NCBI GenBank assembly: GCA_009780235.1
Contig: WRAK01000010.1
Location: forward strand, 1 to 64,000
Direction: 5' to 3'
Length of the DNA stretch: 64,000 bases
From: Oscillospiraceae bacterium
Lineage (GTDB): Bacteria; Bacillota; Clostridia; Oscillospirales; Oscillospiraceae
A program made the translations under genes and the position numbers. The first letter of the stretch is position 1. Each line of letters starts with the position of its first letter. Below the pieces are notes generated by a model. It saw nothing but the letters and a program-made list of their open reading frames with translations. It did no database searches and was not told the origin of the DNA. Positions 26,197 to 34,677 of the stretch are shown here, one piece after another.

Positions 26197-26967
26197 ATGA
26201 AAAAAGCTTTAGCATTCTTATTAAGCGTTTTGTTATTGCTAAGTTTGGTCGGCTGCGGCGGAGATGCAGATAATCGCTATGCGGACTTGCCGCTGGAAGA
26301 GTTTCTTGTCGGCAGATGGGATGTGGTTGAGGTAAACATTGCTGAGGATACTGGCCGTTGGAATCCTTGGGATAGCTATGAAGGTTATCTGGGGGGCCTT
26401 GCATTCCTTCCTGATGGAACACTCATAATGGTTTTTCGCGATTATAGGTTCTTTACTGTCGGCGGAGATTTGTTTGCATACAACCCATCGCATATAAACA
26501 TCGAATCAGTAGATATCGAGCGTTTTGCGCAAGAAGCTCGTGAGGACCAAGGAGACTATTTTGATTCATTGAGCGGTAGTATGTGGTTTTACTCCGATTT
26601 TCGAGCCGTTGGAGATGTACTGGAATTTCCTTCTTGGGATGGTGTATGGCAATTTCAACGAATAGATTCTGTCATTGGCGGTGGAGACGATAGCTTTCCC
26701 TTGGCAGGGATATGGATTAGGACTGGCGGAAGCGACTCGGGGAGTCGGATGGTTTTCCTGGCTGACGGCACAAGAGGACTTTACGACCATGACACCACTT
26801 GGGGAGTCGATAGCGTTAGGGGAAATGTGGTTTATCTCTTTGCATATGGTGACGTAGAAGGAGAACTCGTGGTTGAGAGACAAGGCAACAATCAAATAAG
26901 GGTCGAGGTTGTGGATTTGTTTGGAGATTCCGGATTTGAATTGATTCTCAGTCGGGGTGAGTTGTAA
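26197..26967 (+). CDS. Lipoprotein, unknown function
   Basis: A 256-aa protein with a lipoprotein signal (KKALAFLLSVLLLLSLVGC; lipobox LVGC, lipid on Cys about 22), so it would sit on the outer face of the membrane. The mature part seems to hold two related beta-rich units: GRWDVVEVN ... FLPDGTLIMVF and GIWIRTGG ... FLADGTRGLYD, like lipocalin-type or DUF4923-like folds, but I cannot name the family. The ATG at 26197 lies eight bases after GGGAGG. Composition is A+T-richer than the neighbours. Confidence 0.7.
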   Translation: MKKALAFLLSVLLLLSLVGCGGDADNRYADLPLEEFLVGRWDVVEVNIAEDTGRWNPWDSYEGYLGGLAFLPDGTLIMVFRDYRFFTVGGDLFAYNPSHINIESVDIERFAQEAREDQGDYFDSLSGSMWFYSDFRAVGDVLEFPSWDGVWQFQRIDSVIGGGDDSFPLAGIWIRTGGSDSGSRMVFLADGTRGLYDHDTTWGVDSVRGNVVYLFAYGDVEGELVVERQGNNQIRVEVVDLFGDSGFELILSRGEL

Positions 26968-27039
26968 TATTAGGCGGCATCATGTGACCGAAGGCAGTAA
27001 AAAACTATCCCAATTTTTACACCCCCCGCAAAAAAACAC

Positions 27040-27068
27040 TTGACAAATGCCGCTCAATGCAGTATCTT
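27040..27068 (+). promoter_or_regulatory. Promoter of the T-box operon
   Basis: TTGACA at 27040-27045 and TATCTT at 27063-27068 with a 17-base spacer, directly before the T-box leader. Confidence 0.7.
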
Positions 27069-27073
27069 GTATA

Positions 27074-27341
27074 AAACCGTTGATGCGGAAGTAAAACAGC
27101 AGATGCACTACACAGAGAGTCCGAGATGCTGAGAATCGGGCAGGAACGCAGGCTGTAAATGGACCGCTGAGGGCATGGTCAAAGGCAATACGCCGAGTAT
27201 TCCGTGACGTGAGGGCATACGTGAGTTGCCGGGAGTGTGTTTGTACTCCGCAAAGTGCGCAAGAAATTGCGAAACAGGGTGGCACCGCGGATAATGTATT
27301 ATTCGTCCCTGACAAAGCCGATTGCTTTGTCAGGGATTTTT
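27074..27341 (+). promoter_or_regulatory. T-box riboswitch, probable tRNA-Trp (UGG specifier)
   Basis: The T-box AGGGTGGCACCGCGG lies at 27276-27290, followed by a terminator with a 13-bp stem (27306-27336) and a T-run. In Stem I the helices GCGG/CCGC and ACAGC/GCTGT enclose a specifier loop with AAGTAAA on one side and AAATGGA on the other. Read by the usual rule (codon followed by A, then the lower helix) the specifier is UGG at 27160-27162, tryptophan; AUG is the alternative. Uncharged tRNA would stabilise the antiterminator and turn on the two genes downstream. Confidence 0.9.
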
Positions 27342-27375
27342 GTATGTAAACGCACATCATTAGGAGGCCGAGAAC

Positions 27376-28308
27376 ATGAAATACCTATCCGAGCAAGATG
27401 TCAGAGCAAAACTGTCCATGTCCACCTGCATCGGGCTGATGCGAGACCTGTTCACCAACATCGCCGCGGGCGGCATCACGCACAAACTGCGCACGGTTAT
27501 GCCGATTGCGCAGGGGAAACTCCTGAGTGCCATGCCGGGGCATCTCCCGTATCAGGGGAGTGCCGGGGCGAAGATTATCACGGTCTATCACGACAATTGG
27601 ACGCACGGCCTCCCTTCGCACCAAGGTATTGTCGTGGTGTTTGATGCCGAGACAGGTGCGATTCGGGGCTTGGTGGACGGCATAGCCGTCACGGCAATCC
27701 GCACGGCGGCGGTATCTGCCGTGGCGACGGATGCGCTGGCAAGGCCGGATGCCGCATCTCTCGCCCTCCTCGGGGCGGGCTTACAGGCGGCGGCGCACTT
27801 GGAGGCGATTTCGCTCGTGCGCAAGCTGGATGCAGTCAAGGTGTGGAGCATTGACCGCGCGGAGGCCGAACGGTTTGCGGCACGTGAGACCGAAAAACAC
27901 GGCATCACGATTCGTGTCTGCAGCACAGCAGAGGAAGCGGCGGGTGATGCCGACATTGTCTGTACGGTGACGTCCTCCAAGACGCCCATCTTGGAAGATG
28001 TAGCACCCGGTACGCACATCAACGCAGTCGGTGCGTGTCAGCCGCCCGACAGGGAACTGACGAGCGCGCTTGTGGCAAAAGCACGGCTCTTCGGCGACAG
28101 CGTTCAGTCGATGAGCAACGAATCCGGCGACTATCTCTTCCCGCTGACCGAGGGCATCATCGAACAGGAACACCTCTTGGGCGAACTCGGTGACGTGTTA
28201 GTCGGCAACCTGCCGGGGCGTATATCGGCGGACGACGTCACCCTCTTTAAATCCTTAGGCCTTGCAGTTGAGGACATTGTGTGCGCGTCCTGGCTGTTGG
28301 AACAATAG
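27376..28308 (+). CDS. Ornithine cyclodeaminase / mu-crystallin family protein
   Basis: A 310-aa NAD(P)-dependent enzyme of the OCD/mu-crystallin family. The N-terminus MKYLSEQDVRAKLSM and the substrate region around MPGHLPY and KIITVYHDNW are typical, and the dinucleotide-binding loop is LLGAGLQAAAHLEAI (about residue 135). Members deaminate ornithine to proline, reduce cyclic imines or make unusual amino acids, so the substrate is not fixed by homology. It is the first gene after the T-box; its expression should respond to amino acid starvation. Confidence 0.88.
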   Translation: MKYLSEQDVRAKLSMSTCIGLMRDLFTNIAAGGITHKLRTVMPIAQGKLLSAMPGHLPYQGSAGAKIITVYHDNWTHGLPSHQGIVVVFDAETGAIRGLVDGIAVTAIRTAAVSAVATDALARPDAASLALLGAGLQAAAHLEAISLVRKLDAVKVWSIDRAEAERFAARETEKHGITIRVCSTAEEAAGDADIVCTVTSSKTPILEDVAPGTHINAVGACQPPDRELTSALVAKARLFGDSVQSMSNESGDYLFPLTEGIIEQEHLLGELGDVLVGNLPGRISADDVTLFKSLGLAVEDIVCASWLLEQ

Positions 28309-28345
28309 AGCATCAAATCCATCAAAACAGAAAAGGAGAATCATC

Positions 28346-29737
28346 ATGCAAGAAATCAAAAACAAACCTCTGGCGATTGTAAAGTTCCTCGTGTTCAGCA
28401 TCATCGGCATCGTGGCATTCTTTGTCTACATCCCCATCGGCGGGAACAGCAGACTGCTCATTGACCACATCACGCAGTTCATGTACGGCCTGTTTGAACC
28501 GGCCGCCGCAGTCGAGCAGGCCGCTGCGGGGATACAAGGGCCATTCTTCTTCATCAACTTTTATCAGTTCCTTGTCTTGGCGTTCTGTCTCATTGCAATC
28601 GTGTGGACATTTTTCGTCAAGAAAACCTTCAAACGCTCCGTCTTGGATTGCGTACTCGCCATCTTCCAAGTCTTGGGCACCGTGATTTTGCTGCTCCTGA
28701 TGTTCGGTTGGGCGCCCGATTTCTTGGGGGCGCAGCTCATCGGACCCAATGTGGTCTACAGCATGGGACGTTCCATTATCATGATTTTAGCCACGGCGTT
28801 TTTCGTGCCGCTGCTCTTGTTCCACGGCCTGATTGACGCCATCGGCATCCTCGCAAAACCGCTGATGCGGCCGATTTTCAAAACACCCGGCCTCACGGCG
28901 GTGGTGGCGGCCTCTGACCTCTTGGCGAACTTCTCCGCCGCCATTTTAGGTACAAACGTCCTGTACAAAGAGGGGAAACTCACATACAAAGAATCCTCCA
29001 TCATCCTCACGGGCTTTTGCTCCATCTCCATCGGCCTCATGCTCATGTTCTCGCAATGGCTGGGCTTGGTTGACCACTTCATCTTCTACTTCATCTCCGC
29101 AACGCTGGTCATGTGCTTGGTGACGGCGATCACCGTGCGGATTCCGCCCATTCGGGGGATGGCAAACACCTATTATAATGACCAACCGACCGAGATTGCG
29201 GAGGATACCGTAAAGGGCAACCGCTTCAAGGGCGCATGGGTTTCCGGCCTGAAGGGTGCCGACGCGGCTCCCTCGCCCGTCATTACGATTGGCAAGTTCC
29301 TTTTCATGACCGTGCGGGTGCTTGCCGTTATGATTAGCTCTACCATCTTCGTCCTCTCCGCGGGACTGCTGCTCAATCAGTTCACACCTATTTTTGAATG
29401 GTTGGGATGGATTTTCTATCCGATTTTCGCGCTGTTCGGTCTCATCGCCCCGGATCTTGCGGCAGATGCAAGTGTCATGGCGACTTCCTCCGCACTCTCC
29501 ATTGTAGATGTCTTTGCGGCGGTTGCCTATGGTCGGGTATACGAGCTGTCCATGGCGTCACGCTACGTGCTGGCGGCATTCCCGGTGACGATTATCATCT
29601 TCGCGGGCGGGTACTTCACCTGTCTCATGGCGACTGATTTCCGTATTAAGGTGCGGCATTTGCTCTCGCTGTGGTTGATTCGGATGGTGTTGTCCTTGAT
29701 TATTCTTTGTACGATTGCGGTAATATTTTTTCGCTAG
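28346..29737 (+). CDS. YjiH family membrane transporter-like protein
   Basis: A 463-aa integral membrane protein with about ten membrane segments, of the YjiH type (nucleoside-recognition/Gate superfamily): IPIGGNSRLLIDH at the N-terminus, then GLTAVVAASDLLANFSAAILGTN and IAPDLAADASVMATSSALS. Function is unknown; the neighbouring amino-acid-metabolising enzyme and the shared T-box suggest transport of an amino acid or derivative. The ATG at 28346 follows AAAAGGAG at 28331-28338; the frame starts earlier but inside the previous gene. Confidence 0.85.
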   Translation: MQEIKNKPLAIVKFLVFSIIGIVAFFVYIPIGGNSRLLIDHITQFMYGLFEPAAAVEQAAAGIQGPFFFINFYQFLVLAFCLIAIVWTFFVKKTFKRSVLDCVLAIFQVLGTVILLLLMFGWAPDFLGAQLIGPNVVYSMGRSIIMILATAFFVPLLLFHGLIDAIGILAKPLMRPIFKTPGLTAVVAASDLLANFSAAILGTNVLYKEGKLTYKESSIILTGFCSISIGLMLMFSQWLGLVDHFIFYFISATLVMCLVTAITVRIPPIRGMANTYYNDQPTEIAEDTVKGNRFKGAWVSGLKGADAAPSPVITIGKFLFMTVRVLAVMISSTIFVLSAGLLLNQFTPIFEWLGWIFYPIFALFGLIAPDLAADASVMATSSALSIVDVFAAVAYGRVYELSMASRYVLAAFPVTIIIFAGGYFTCLMATDFRIKVRHLLSLWLIRMVLSLIILCTIAVIFFR

Positions 29738-29770
29738 GGTTTGATTTGTTTTACACCCAATCACAGATAA

Positions 29771-29797
29771 AACCCCTCCGCCAAAAGCGGAGGGGTT
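29771..29797. terminator. Shared hairpin terminator between convergent genes
   Basis: AACCCCTCCGC and GCGGAGGGGTT form an 11-bp stem with a 5-base loop. On the minus strand it is followed by TTTTAT, so it best fits the 43-aa gene, but it also ends the yjiH transcript. Confidence 0.85.
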
Positions 29798-29800
29798 CGT

Positions 29801-29932
29801 CTATCGGCTCTTATTGTTCTCGTTATTCATCTGACCCATGCCGGACTGCTTTTTCTTCTGTTCATGCTCTTGCTTTGCCTGCTGCTGTTGACCTGTATTA
29901 TCCTGCGCCTGATTTTTCTTGTTCTTTGACAT
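29801..29932 (-). CDS. 43-aa Lys/Gln-rich hydrophilic protein
   Basis: ATG at 29932 with a perfect AAAGGAGG before it, 43 codons, stop at 29801 and a terminator right after: a complete small gene. The peptide (MSKNKKNQAQDN ... EHEQKKKQSGMGQMNN) has almost no hydrophobic residues and should be unfolded. The look is that of small spore or stress proteins of Clostridia, but I cannot assign a family. Confidence 0.65.
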   Translation of the reverse strand: MSKNKKNQAQDNTGQQQQAKQEHEQKKKQSGMGQMNNENNKSR

Positions 29933-30012
29933 GCGAGAAACCTCCTTTCAGAGAGTGTTGCCCTAGTAGTTTCACCCATCAAAGGAATTTTATACAACCG
30001 CACGTCAGAAAC

Positions 30013-30041
30013 TTGTCCCGGCACGCAGATTGTGGTACAAT
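30013..30041 (+). promoter_or_regulatory. Promoter of yebC
   Basis: TTGTCC at 30013-30018 and TACAAT at 30036-30041, 17 bases apart, 34 bases before the start codon. Confidence 0.65.
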
Positions 30042-30075
30042 CTATGGCAGAATCCAGACAAAGGACGGAAATACT

Positions 30076-30846
30076 ATGGCAGGACACTCAAAATGGAAAA
30101 ATATCCGCGAACGCAAAGGGAAATCCGATGCCCAGCGGGGTAAAATCTTCACCAAAGTCGCCCGTGAAATTTCCGTAGCAGTCAAAGAGGGCGGCTCCGA
30201 CCCGACCTCGAACGCAAGACTTAGAGATGCCATCGCCAAGGCCCGTGCGGCCAACATGCCGAACGACAACATCAAGCGCAACATCGAAAAAGCCGGCGGG
30301 GGAGACGGGGCGAACTACGAGGTCAACACCTACGAGGGCTACGGCCCCTCCGGCGTAGCGGTCATTGTGGAGACCATGACGGACAACAAAAACCGCACCG
30401 CCGCCGACATGCGCCACTACTTCGACAAATACGGCGGCAATCTCGGTGCCGAGGGCTGTGTATCTTGGTCGTTTGATAAAAAAGGCGTCCTCGTCATAGA
30501 TAAGGTGAATTGCCGCGAAGCGGCAAGAGAAGACCCCCTGGGGGGTAACGAGAACGCTAAACTGGATGAGGACACTATTATGCTGGACGCCTTGGACGCA
30601 GGAGCCGCCGACTTCGAGTCGGAGGACGGCATGTTCGTCGTCTACACCACCCCCGAAGCGTTCGGCGATGTCCGCACGGCCTTGGAAGAGAAAGGCTACA
30701 ACTTCCTCTCCGCCCAAGTGGAGATGGTGCCGCAGAATTACATCAAGTTGGAGACGGATGAGGACGTGAAAAAGATGGAAAAGCTTTTGACGATGTTGGA
30801 GGATTCGGATGATGTGCAGAGTGTTTGGCATAGTTGGGAGGAGTAA
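30076..30846 (+). CDS. yebC: YebC/PmpR family protein
   Basis: A 256-aa protein with the family start AGHSKWKNIRERKGKSD, then RAANMPNDNIKRNIEKAGG, YEGYGPSGVAVIVE and the RTAADMRHYFDKYGGNLG region. Members are annotated as transcription factors and recently as ribosome-associated factors relieving stalling. About residues 145-157 (NCREAAREDPLGG) look inserted between the usual KGVLVIDK and the acidic segment EDTIMLDALDAGA; their DNA holds two small palindromes (30510-30526, 30534-30546). The start has AAGGACGG before it. Confidence 0.93.
   Translation: MAGHSKWKNIRERKGKSDAQRGKIFTKVAREISVAVKEGGSDPTSNARLRDAIAKARAANMPNDNIKRNIEKAGGGDGANYEVNTYEGYGPSGVAVIVETMTDNKNRTAADMRHYFDKYGGNLGAEGCVSWSFDKKGVLVIDKVNCREAAREDPLGGNENAKLDEDTIMLDALDAGAADFESEDGMFVVYTTPEAFGDVRTALEEKGYNFLSAQVEMVPQNYIKLETDEDVKKMEKLLTMLEDSDDVQSVWHSWEE
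30510..30546. repeat. Palindromic insert within yebC
   Basis: TTGCCGCGAAGCGGCAA (17-base dyad) followed by CCCCCTGGGGGG. In frame with yebC and in a variable position of the protein. Only one copy was seen in the window. Confidence 0.5.
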
Positions 30847-30849
30847 AGT

Positions 30850-31179
30850 ATGCGCAAGGGAATAATCGTGCTAATCATTGTCGTATTGGCCGTATTGCTG
30901 GCGAGTATCTTCTTGTGGTTATGGAGTGTGTCTTTCAGCGGTACGTTCTGTGCCCCGGCAGAACGGAGAGAGGTCACAGATTTCGTAGGCCGCCACATCG
31001 ATATCGTGTTGGATAACGAACAACTCTCAGATTTCTACGACTTCCTCATCGAATACGAAGAGACCGATTCCCATCCGGCGGGGATTATTTTCCGCCAAGG
31101 TCCGGCCGCCGGGCGTGAAGTCGGCACAGACTCGGACGGATTGATTCGTGTCACCCTCTTCGTAGCAGTACCGACATGA
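30850..31179 (+). CDS. Stand-alone membrane PASTA protein
   Basis: A 109-aa protein: a short basic N-terminus (MRKG), one membrane helix (about residues 4-26, ending FLWLWS) and a single PASTA-like domain (about 38-109). It matches the membrane helix and first PASTA repeat of PrkC (19081-19393): for example VTDFVGRHIDIVLDN and YEETDSHPAGIIFRQ have near-identical partners there, with about three quarters of residues identical by eye. It has no kinase domain. It may bind the same muropeptide ligands and act as a decoy or partner of PrkC. It starts three bases after yebC with GGGAGGAG. Confidence 0.85.
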   Translation: MRKGIIVLIIVVLAVLLASIFLWLWSVSFSGTFCAPAERREVTDFVGRHIDIVLDNEQLSDFYDFLIEYEETDSHPAGIIFRQGPAAGREVGTDSDGLIRVTLFVAVPT

Positions 31180-31181
31180 CA

Positions 31182-31213
31182 AAGAGAGACCCGCTAATCG
31201 GCGGGTCTCTCTT
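31182..31213. terminator. Bidirectional terminator, PASTA gene and cysK
   Basis: AAGAGAGACCCGC and GCGGGTCTCTCTT form a 13-bp stem with a 6-base loop between the two convergent genes. Confidence 0.85.
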
Positions 31214-31227
31214 ACACTATATCAGCA

Positions 31228-32160
31228 CTATTCAGAAAACAAAGCCGTAGACAAATACCGCTCCCCGGTATCCGGCAAAACCACGACAACCGTTTTCCCA
31301 ACATTCTCCGCCCGCGCCGCAACCTGCGCCGCCGCCCAAAGAGCCGCCCCGGACGAGATGCCGACGAGCAAACCTTCAACCCGCGCAACCGCCCGTCCCT
31401 CGGTGAACGCATCTTCATTCGCTACGGTGATAATCTCATCGTAAATCTCGGTGTCCAGCGTATCCGGCACGAAGCCCGCGCCGATGCCCTGAATCTTATG
31501 CGACCCGGCTTTACCCGCCGATAGGATAGGTGAGTCCTGCGGCTCCACGGCTACGACACGAATATCCGGGTTTTGGCTTTTCAGATATGCCCCCGTTCCG
31601 CTAATCGTACCGCCGGTGCCGATACCGGCGACGAGGATATCTGTCTTGCCGTCTGTATCCCGCCAAATCTCCGGCCCTGTGGTCTCGAAGTGAACACGAG
31701 GATTGGCGGGATTCACAAACTGGCCGGGGAGAAAGGCATTCGGAATCTCCGCCGCCAACGCTTCGGCCTTGTCAATCGCGCCTTTCATACCCAACGCCCC
31801 CTCGGTCAGCACCAACTCCGCCCCGTACGCGCGGAGCAGGTTGCGCCGCTCGATGCTCATCGTCTCCGGCATGGTGAGAATCACACGATAGCCCCGTGTG
31901 GCGGCCACAGCGGCGAGACCGATGCCCGTGTTGCCGCTGGTCGGCTCTACAATCACACTCCCGGGGCTGAGTTTGCCGCACGCCTCAGCGTCCGAAATCA
32001 TAGCCAGAGCGATACGGTCTTTCACGCTCCCGGCGGGATTGAAATATTCGAGCTTACCGAGCACTCTCGCCCCCAAACCCCGTTCCGCCCCGTAGCGGGA
32101 GAGAGCCAGCAGCGGCGTACCGCCGATGAAATCCGTAATACTGTGTGCGATTCGAGCCAT
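31228..32160 (-). CDS. cysK: Cysteine synthase A
   Basis: A 310-aa PLP enzyme that joins O-acetylserine and sulfide to give cysteine. The PLP lysine lies in [12 protein letters not shown], the substrate loop is [11 protein letters not shown], the phosphate loop [13 protein letters not shown]-acetylserine would come from CysE (37954). A TATAAT on the minus strand (about 32206-32211) lies upstream; GGAGG precedes the ATG. Confidence 0.96.
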   Translation of the reverse strand: MARIAHSITDFIGGTPLLALSRYGAERGLGARVLGKLEYFNPAGSVKDRIALAMISDAEACGKLSPGSVIVEPTSGNTGIGLAAVAATRGYRVILTMPETMSIERRNLLRAYGAELVLTEGALGMKGAIDKAEALAAEIPNAFLPGQFVNPANPRVHFETTGPEIWRDTDGKTDILVAGIGTGGTISGTGAYLKSQNPDIRVVAVEPQDSPILSAGKAGSHKIQGIGAGFVPDTLDTEIYDEIITVANEDAFTEGRAVARVEGLLVGISSGAALWAAAQVAARAENVGKTVVVVLPDTGERYLSTALFSE

Positions 32161-32275
32161 GATGATACCTCCGACTATGAAAACATAGTAATTTGATATG
32201 TTTTATTATACAAGAAAGTATACAGTAAGGTTCCCGTCCTGTCAAGGGTTTGTTGTTATATTTCATGGAAAAACG

Positions 32276-32336
32276 CGGACGGTCACAGGCCGCCCCTACA
32301 ATGGCGAACCTGTAGGGGCGGGCCTGCGGCCGTCCG
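32276..32336. repeat. Palindromic repeat with inverted arm order
   Basis: Here the outer ends are CGGACGG/CCGTCCG and the CCCCTACA/TGTAGGGG ends face each other around AATGGCGAACC. It looks like two half-elements joined head to head. Lies between cysK and trmL (320 bases without a gene; nothing else seen). Confidence 0.8.
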
Positions 32337-32386
32337 TGCCGATTGTGTGAAACCCAAAACTTATATGCGCTTGACGTGAATAATTT

Positions 32387-32839
32387 TCACCCCAACCCCC
32401 GCTGCCGAACCACCTCATACGCAACAACCGCAACCGCGTTCGATAAATTCAACGACCGAATATGCGGCAATACCGGGATAGTGACAGTCGTGCCGATTCC
32501 GCTCGACAGCAGGGAAGCGGGCAGACCTTTCGTCTCCTTGCCGAAGACAAGGAAAGGCTCCGCCGGGAACTGCACGTCACTATACACCGTCTCCGTCCCG
32601 GTTTCGACGAAGAAGAGTTGTTCCTCGCCGTATTTCTCTAAAAACGCATCCAAATTGTCGTGCATCTCCAAGTCGAGATACTGCCAATAATCCAGCCCCG
32701 CACGTCTGGCGGTGCGGTCGCTGATCTCAAAGAGCGTAGGGTTCACGATGTGCAGCCGCGCCCCGATGGCCGCCGCCGTGCGGGCGATATTGCCTGTATT
32801 CTGCGGGATTTCAGGCTCGACCAAAACAATGTGCAGCAT
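32387..32839 (-). CDS. trmL: tRNA (cytidine/uridine-34-2'-O)-methyltransferase TrmL
   Basis: A 150-aa SPOUT-fold enzyme that 2'-O-methylates the wobble base of tRNA-Leu. Features: LVEPEIPQNTGNIART at the N-terminus, LVFGKETKGLP, and the knotted SAM site IPVLPHIRSLNLSNA. The ATG at 32839 is one base after the ribH stop, so it is the last gene of the rib operon by position; the function is unrelated to riboflavin. Confidence 0.93.
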   Translation of the reverse strand: MLHIVLVEPEIPQNTGNIARTAAAIGARLHIVNPTLFEISDRTARRAGLDYWQYLDLEMHDNLDAFLEKYGEEQLFFVETGTETVYSDVQFPAEPFLVFGKETKGLPASLLSSGIGTTVTIPVLPHIRSLNLSNAVAVVAYEVVRQRGLG

Positions 32840-32840
32840 C

Positions 32841-33308
32841 TTATTTGATTTCCGCAATCAGATTCACCATCTCAATCGCCGCCAAAGCCGCGTCATAGCC
32901 CTTGTTCCCGGCCTTTGTCCCGGCGCGCTCAATGGCCTGTTCGATGGTTTCCGTCGTGTTGATACCGAAGATGACGGGAACCCCCGTCTCCAACGACACA
33001 TGGGCGATGCCCTTCGTCACCTCGCTGCACACGAGGTCATAGTGCGAAGTCGAGCCGCGGATGACACAGCCGAGGCAGATGATGGCGTCATACTGCTTCG
33101 TCTCGGCCATTTTCTTCGCAATCAACGGAATCTCAAACGCCCCCGGCACCCAGCTGACCTCGATGTCCTCCGTGCGCACGTCATGCCGCGTCAGCCCGTC
33201 CACCGCCCCGTCGAGCAGTTTCGAGACGATGAACGCGTTGAACCGCGCGCAGATGATGCCGATTTTGATGTCCTTGGATACGAGCTTGCCTTCGTAGGTT
33301 TTTAGCAT
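32841..33308 (-). CDS. ribH: 6,7-dimethyl-8-ribityllumazine synthase
   Basis: A 155-aa lumazine synthase, usual length. Motifs: [45 protein letters not shown] and the catalytic His in that last segment. It condenses the RibBA product 3,4-dihydroxybutanone phosphate with the RibD product. The ATG at 33308 follows AAAAGGAG; the longer frame beyond it is repeat sequence. Confidence 0.96.
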   Translation of the reverse strand: MLKTYEGKLVSKDIKIGIICARFNAFIVSKLLDGAVDGLTRHDVRTEDIEVSWVPGAFEIPLIAKKMAETKQYDAIICLGCVIRGSTSHYDLVCSEVTKGIAHVSLETGVPVIFGINTTETIEQAIERAGTKAGNKGYDAALAAIEMVNLIAEIK

Positions 33309-33337
33309 GGTGATGTTCTCCTTTTTGTTGTGTATAT

Positions 33338-33421
33338 TGTAGGGGGCGGCGTCCTCGACGCCCCGGCATTTCAAGTTTGCAATGTGTGATAACGGGGCGT
33401 CGAGGACGCCGCCCCCTCTAC
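33338..33421. repeat. Palindromic intergenic repeat, GGCGTCC type, copy 4
   Basis: Arms TGTAGGGGGCGGCGTCC and GGACGCCGCCCCCTCTAC. The centre AGTTTGCAATGTGTGATAA matches that of the copy at 8574-8656. Lies between ribBA and ribH inside the operon. Confidence 0.9.
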
Positions 33422-33426
33422 GAGGG

Positions 33427-34626
33427 TCAATACGCCAACCAATGCCCCATCTTCTCCTGCTTCGTCCGCAAATAACACAAATCCGCCGCAGTCGCTTCCA
33501 TCTGTATTGGTACCCGCTCCGTGACCGTGATGCCGTAGGCGGCGAGCTGTGCAATCTTGTCCGGGTTGTTCGTCATCAGCCGCAGTTCGCTGTGTCCCAA
33601 ATCACGGAACATCTGCGCGGCGACGGCGTAGTCCCGCAAATCGTCCGCGAAGCCCAGGGCGCGGTTGGCCTCTACGGTGTCCAACCCTTGGTCTTGCAGC
33701 TCGTAGGCGCGGAGCTTATTGACCAGTCCAATCCCACGCCCCTCTTGCCGCAGGTAGAGGACAATGCCCCGCCCCTCGGCGGCGACTTGCTCCAAGGCCC
33801 TGTCAAACTGCCCGCCGCAGTCACAGCGGAGACTGCCCAAAGCGTCCCCCGTGAGGCATTCCGAATGCACCCGGCAGAGCGGCGGCTCCGGCGTAGCCAA
33901 ATTGCCCATCGTGAGAGCGACATGCTCCTCGCCCGTAATGCTGTCCACATAGCCGTGGATGGTGAAATCCCCGAAGCGGGTAGGGAAACGGGTGGAGGCA
34001 CGGCGTTCCACCAGCGTCTCCCGTGTGCGGCGATAGTGCGCCAAGTCGGCGATGGTGATGAACTTCAGCCCGTGCGTTTCGGCGAATGCGTGGAGACGGG
34101 GTGTTTTCATCATGCTCCCGTCCTCGTCCATAATCTCACAACAGAGACCGCAGGGGGAGAGACCTGCCAGTCGCATCAAATCTACCGTCGCCTCCGTGTG
34201 CCCCGGCCGTTCCAACACGCCGCCCTCTTTAGCGAGCAAGGGGAACATATGCCCCGGCCGCCGAAAGTCCGCCGGTTTTGCATCGGGAGCCACACACCGC
34301 ATGGCTGTCAGCGACCGTTCTTGCGCTGAGATGCCCGTTGTCGTGTCTGCATGGTCGATGGACACAGTAAACGCTGTCGTATGCGGGTCGGTGTTGACCG
34401 CCACTTGTTGGGGGAGGGCGAGCTTCTCGGTCAATGCTTTGTCCATAGGCATACAAATCAGCCCGCGGGCATGGGCCGCCATGAAGTTGACGTTCTCCGC
34501 CGTGGCAAACTCGGCGGCACAGACGAGGTCGCCCTCGTTTTCCCGTTCCGGGTCGTCCGTGATGACGATGATGCGCCCGGCGCGCAGGTCTGTGAGGGCT
34601 TCGGTGATGGTGTTGTAGGTGAACAT
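33427..34626 (-). CDS. ribBA: Bifunctional 3,4-DHBP synthase / GTP cyclohydrolase II
   Basis: A 399-aa fusion. Residues 1-200 are RibB ([44 protein letters not shown]), which turns ribulose 5-phosphate into dihydroxybutanone phosphate. Residues 205-399 are RibA, GTP cyclohydrolase II, with the zinc cysteines in [18 protein letters not shown] and catalytic RQEGRGIGL. It supplies both precursors of riboflavin. GGAGGAACC precedes the ATG. Confidence 0.97.
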   Translation of the reverse strand: MFTYNTITEALTDLRAGRIIVITDDPERENEGDLVCAAEFATAENVNFMAAHARGLICMPMDKALTEKLALPQQVAVNTDPHTTAFTVSIDHADTTTGISAQERSLTAMRCVAPDAKPADFRRPGHMFPLLAKEGGVLERPGHTEATVDLMRLAGLSPCGLCCEIMDEDGSMMKTPRLHAFAETHGLKFITIADLAHYRRTRETLVERRASTRFPTRFGDFTIHGYVDSITGEEHVALTMGNLATPEPPLCRVHSECLTGDALGSLRCDCGGQFDRALEQVAAEGRGIVLYLRQEGRGIGLVNKLRAYELQDQGLDTVEANRALGFADDLRDYAVAAQMFRDLGHSELRLMTNNPDKIAQLAAYGITVTERVPIQMEATAADLCYLRTKQEKMGHWLAY

Positions 34627-34647
34627 ATGATGGTTCCTCCGTTCTTC

Positions 34648-34677
34648 GTAGGGGCGGCCCCGTGTGGCCGCCCCTAC
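34648..34677. repeat. Single-hairpin repeat at the ribE stop
   Basis: GTAGGGGCGGCC, CCGTGT, GGCCGCCCCTAC. Read on the minus strand its first TAG is the stop codon of ribE. Confidence 0.85.

Noticed and set aside
27155-27163. AUG (Met) as the T-box specifier
   Set aside because: It would be followed by G, not the usual A, and would shift the codon away from the lower helix; kept as a weaker alternative.
29671-30075. N-terminal extension of YebC by 135 codons to 29671
   Set aside because: The extension runs through the yjiH stop, a terminator and the 43-aa gene; AAGGACGG and the family start AGHSKW fix the ATG at 30076.
30088-30831. 247-aa minus-strand frame opposite yebC
   Set aside because: YebC on the plus strand matches its family from end to end; the antisense frame has no motif.
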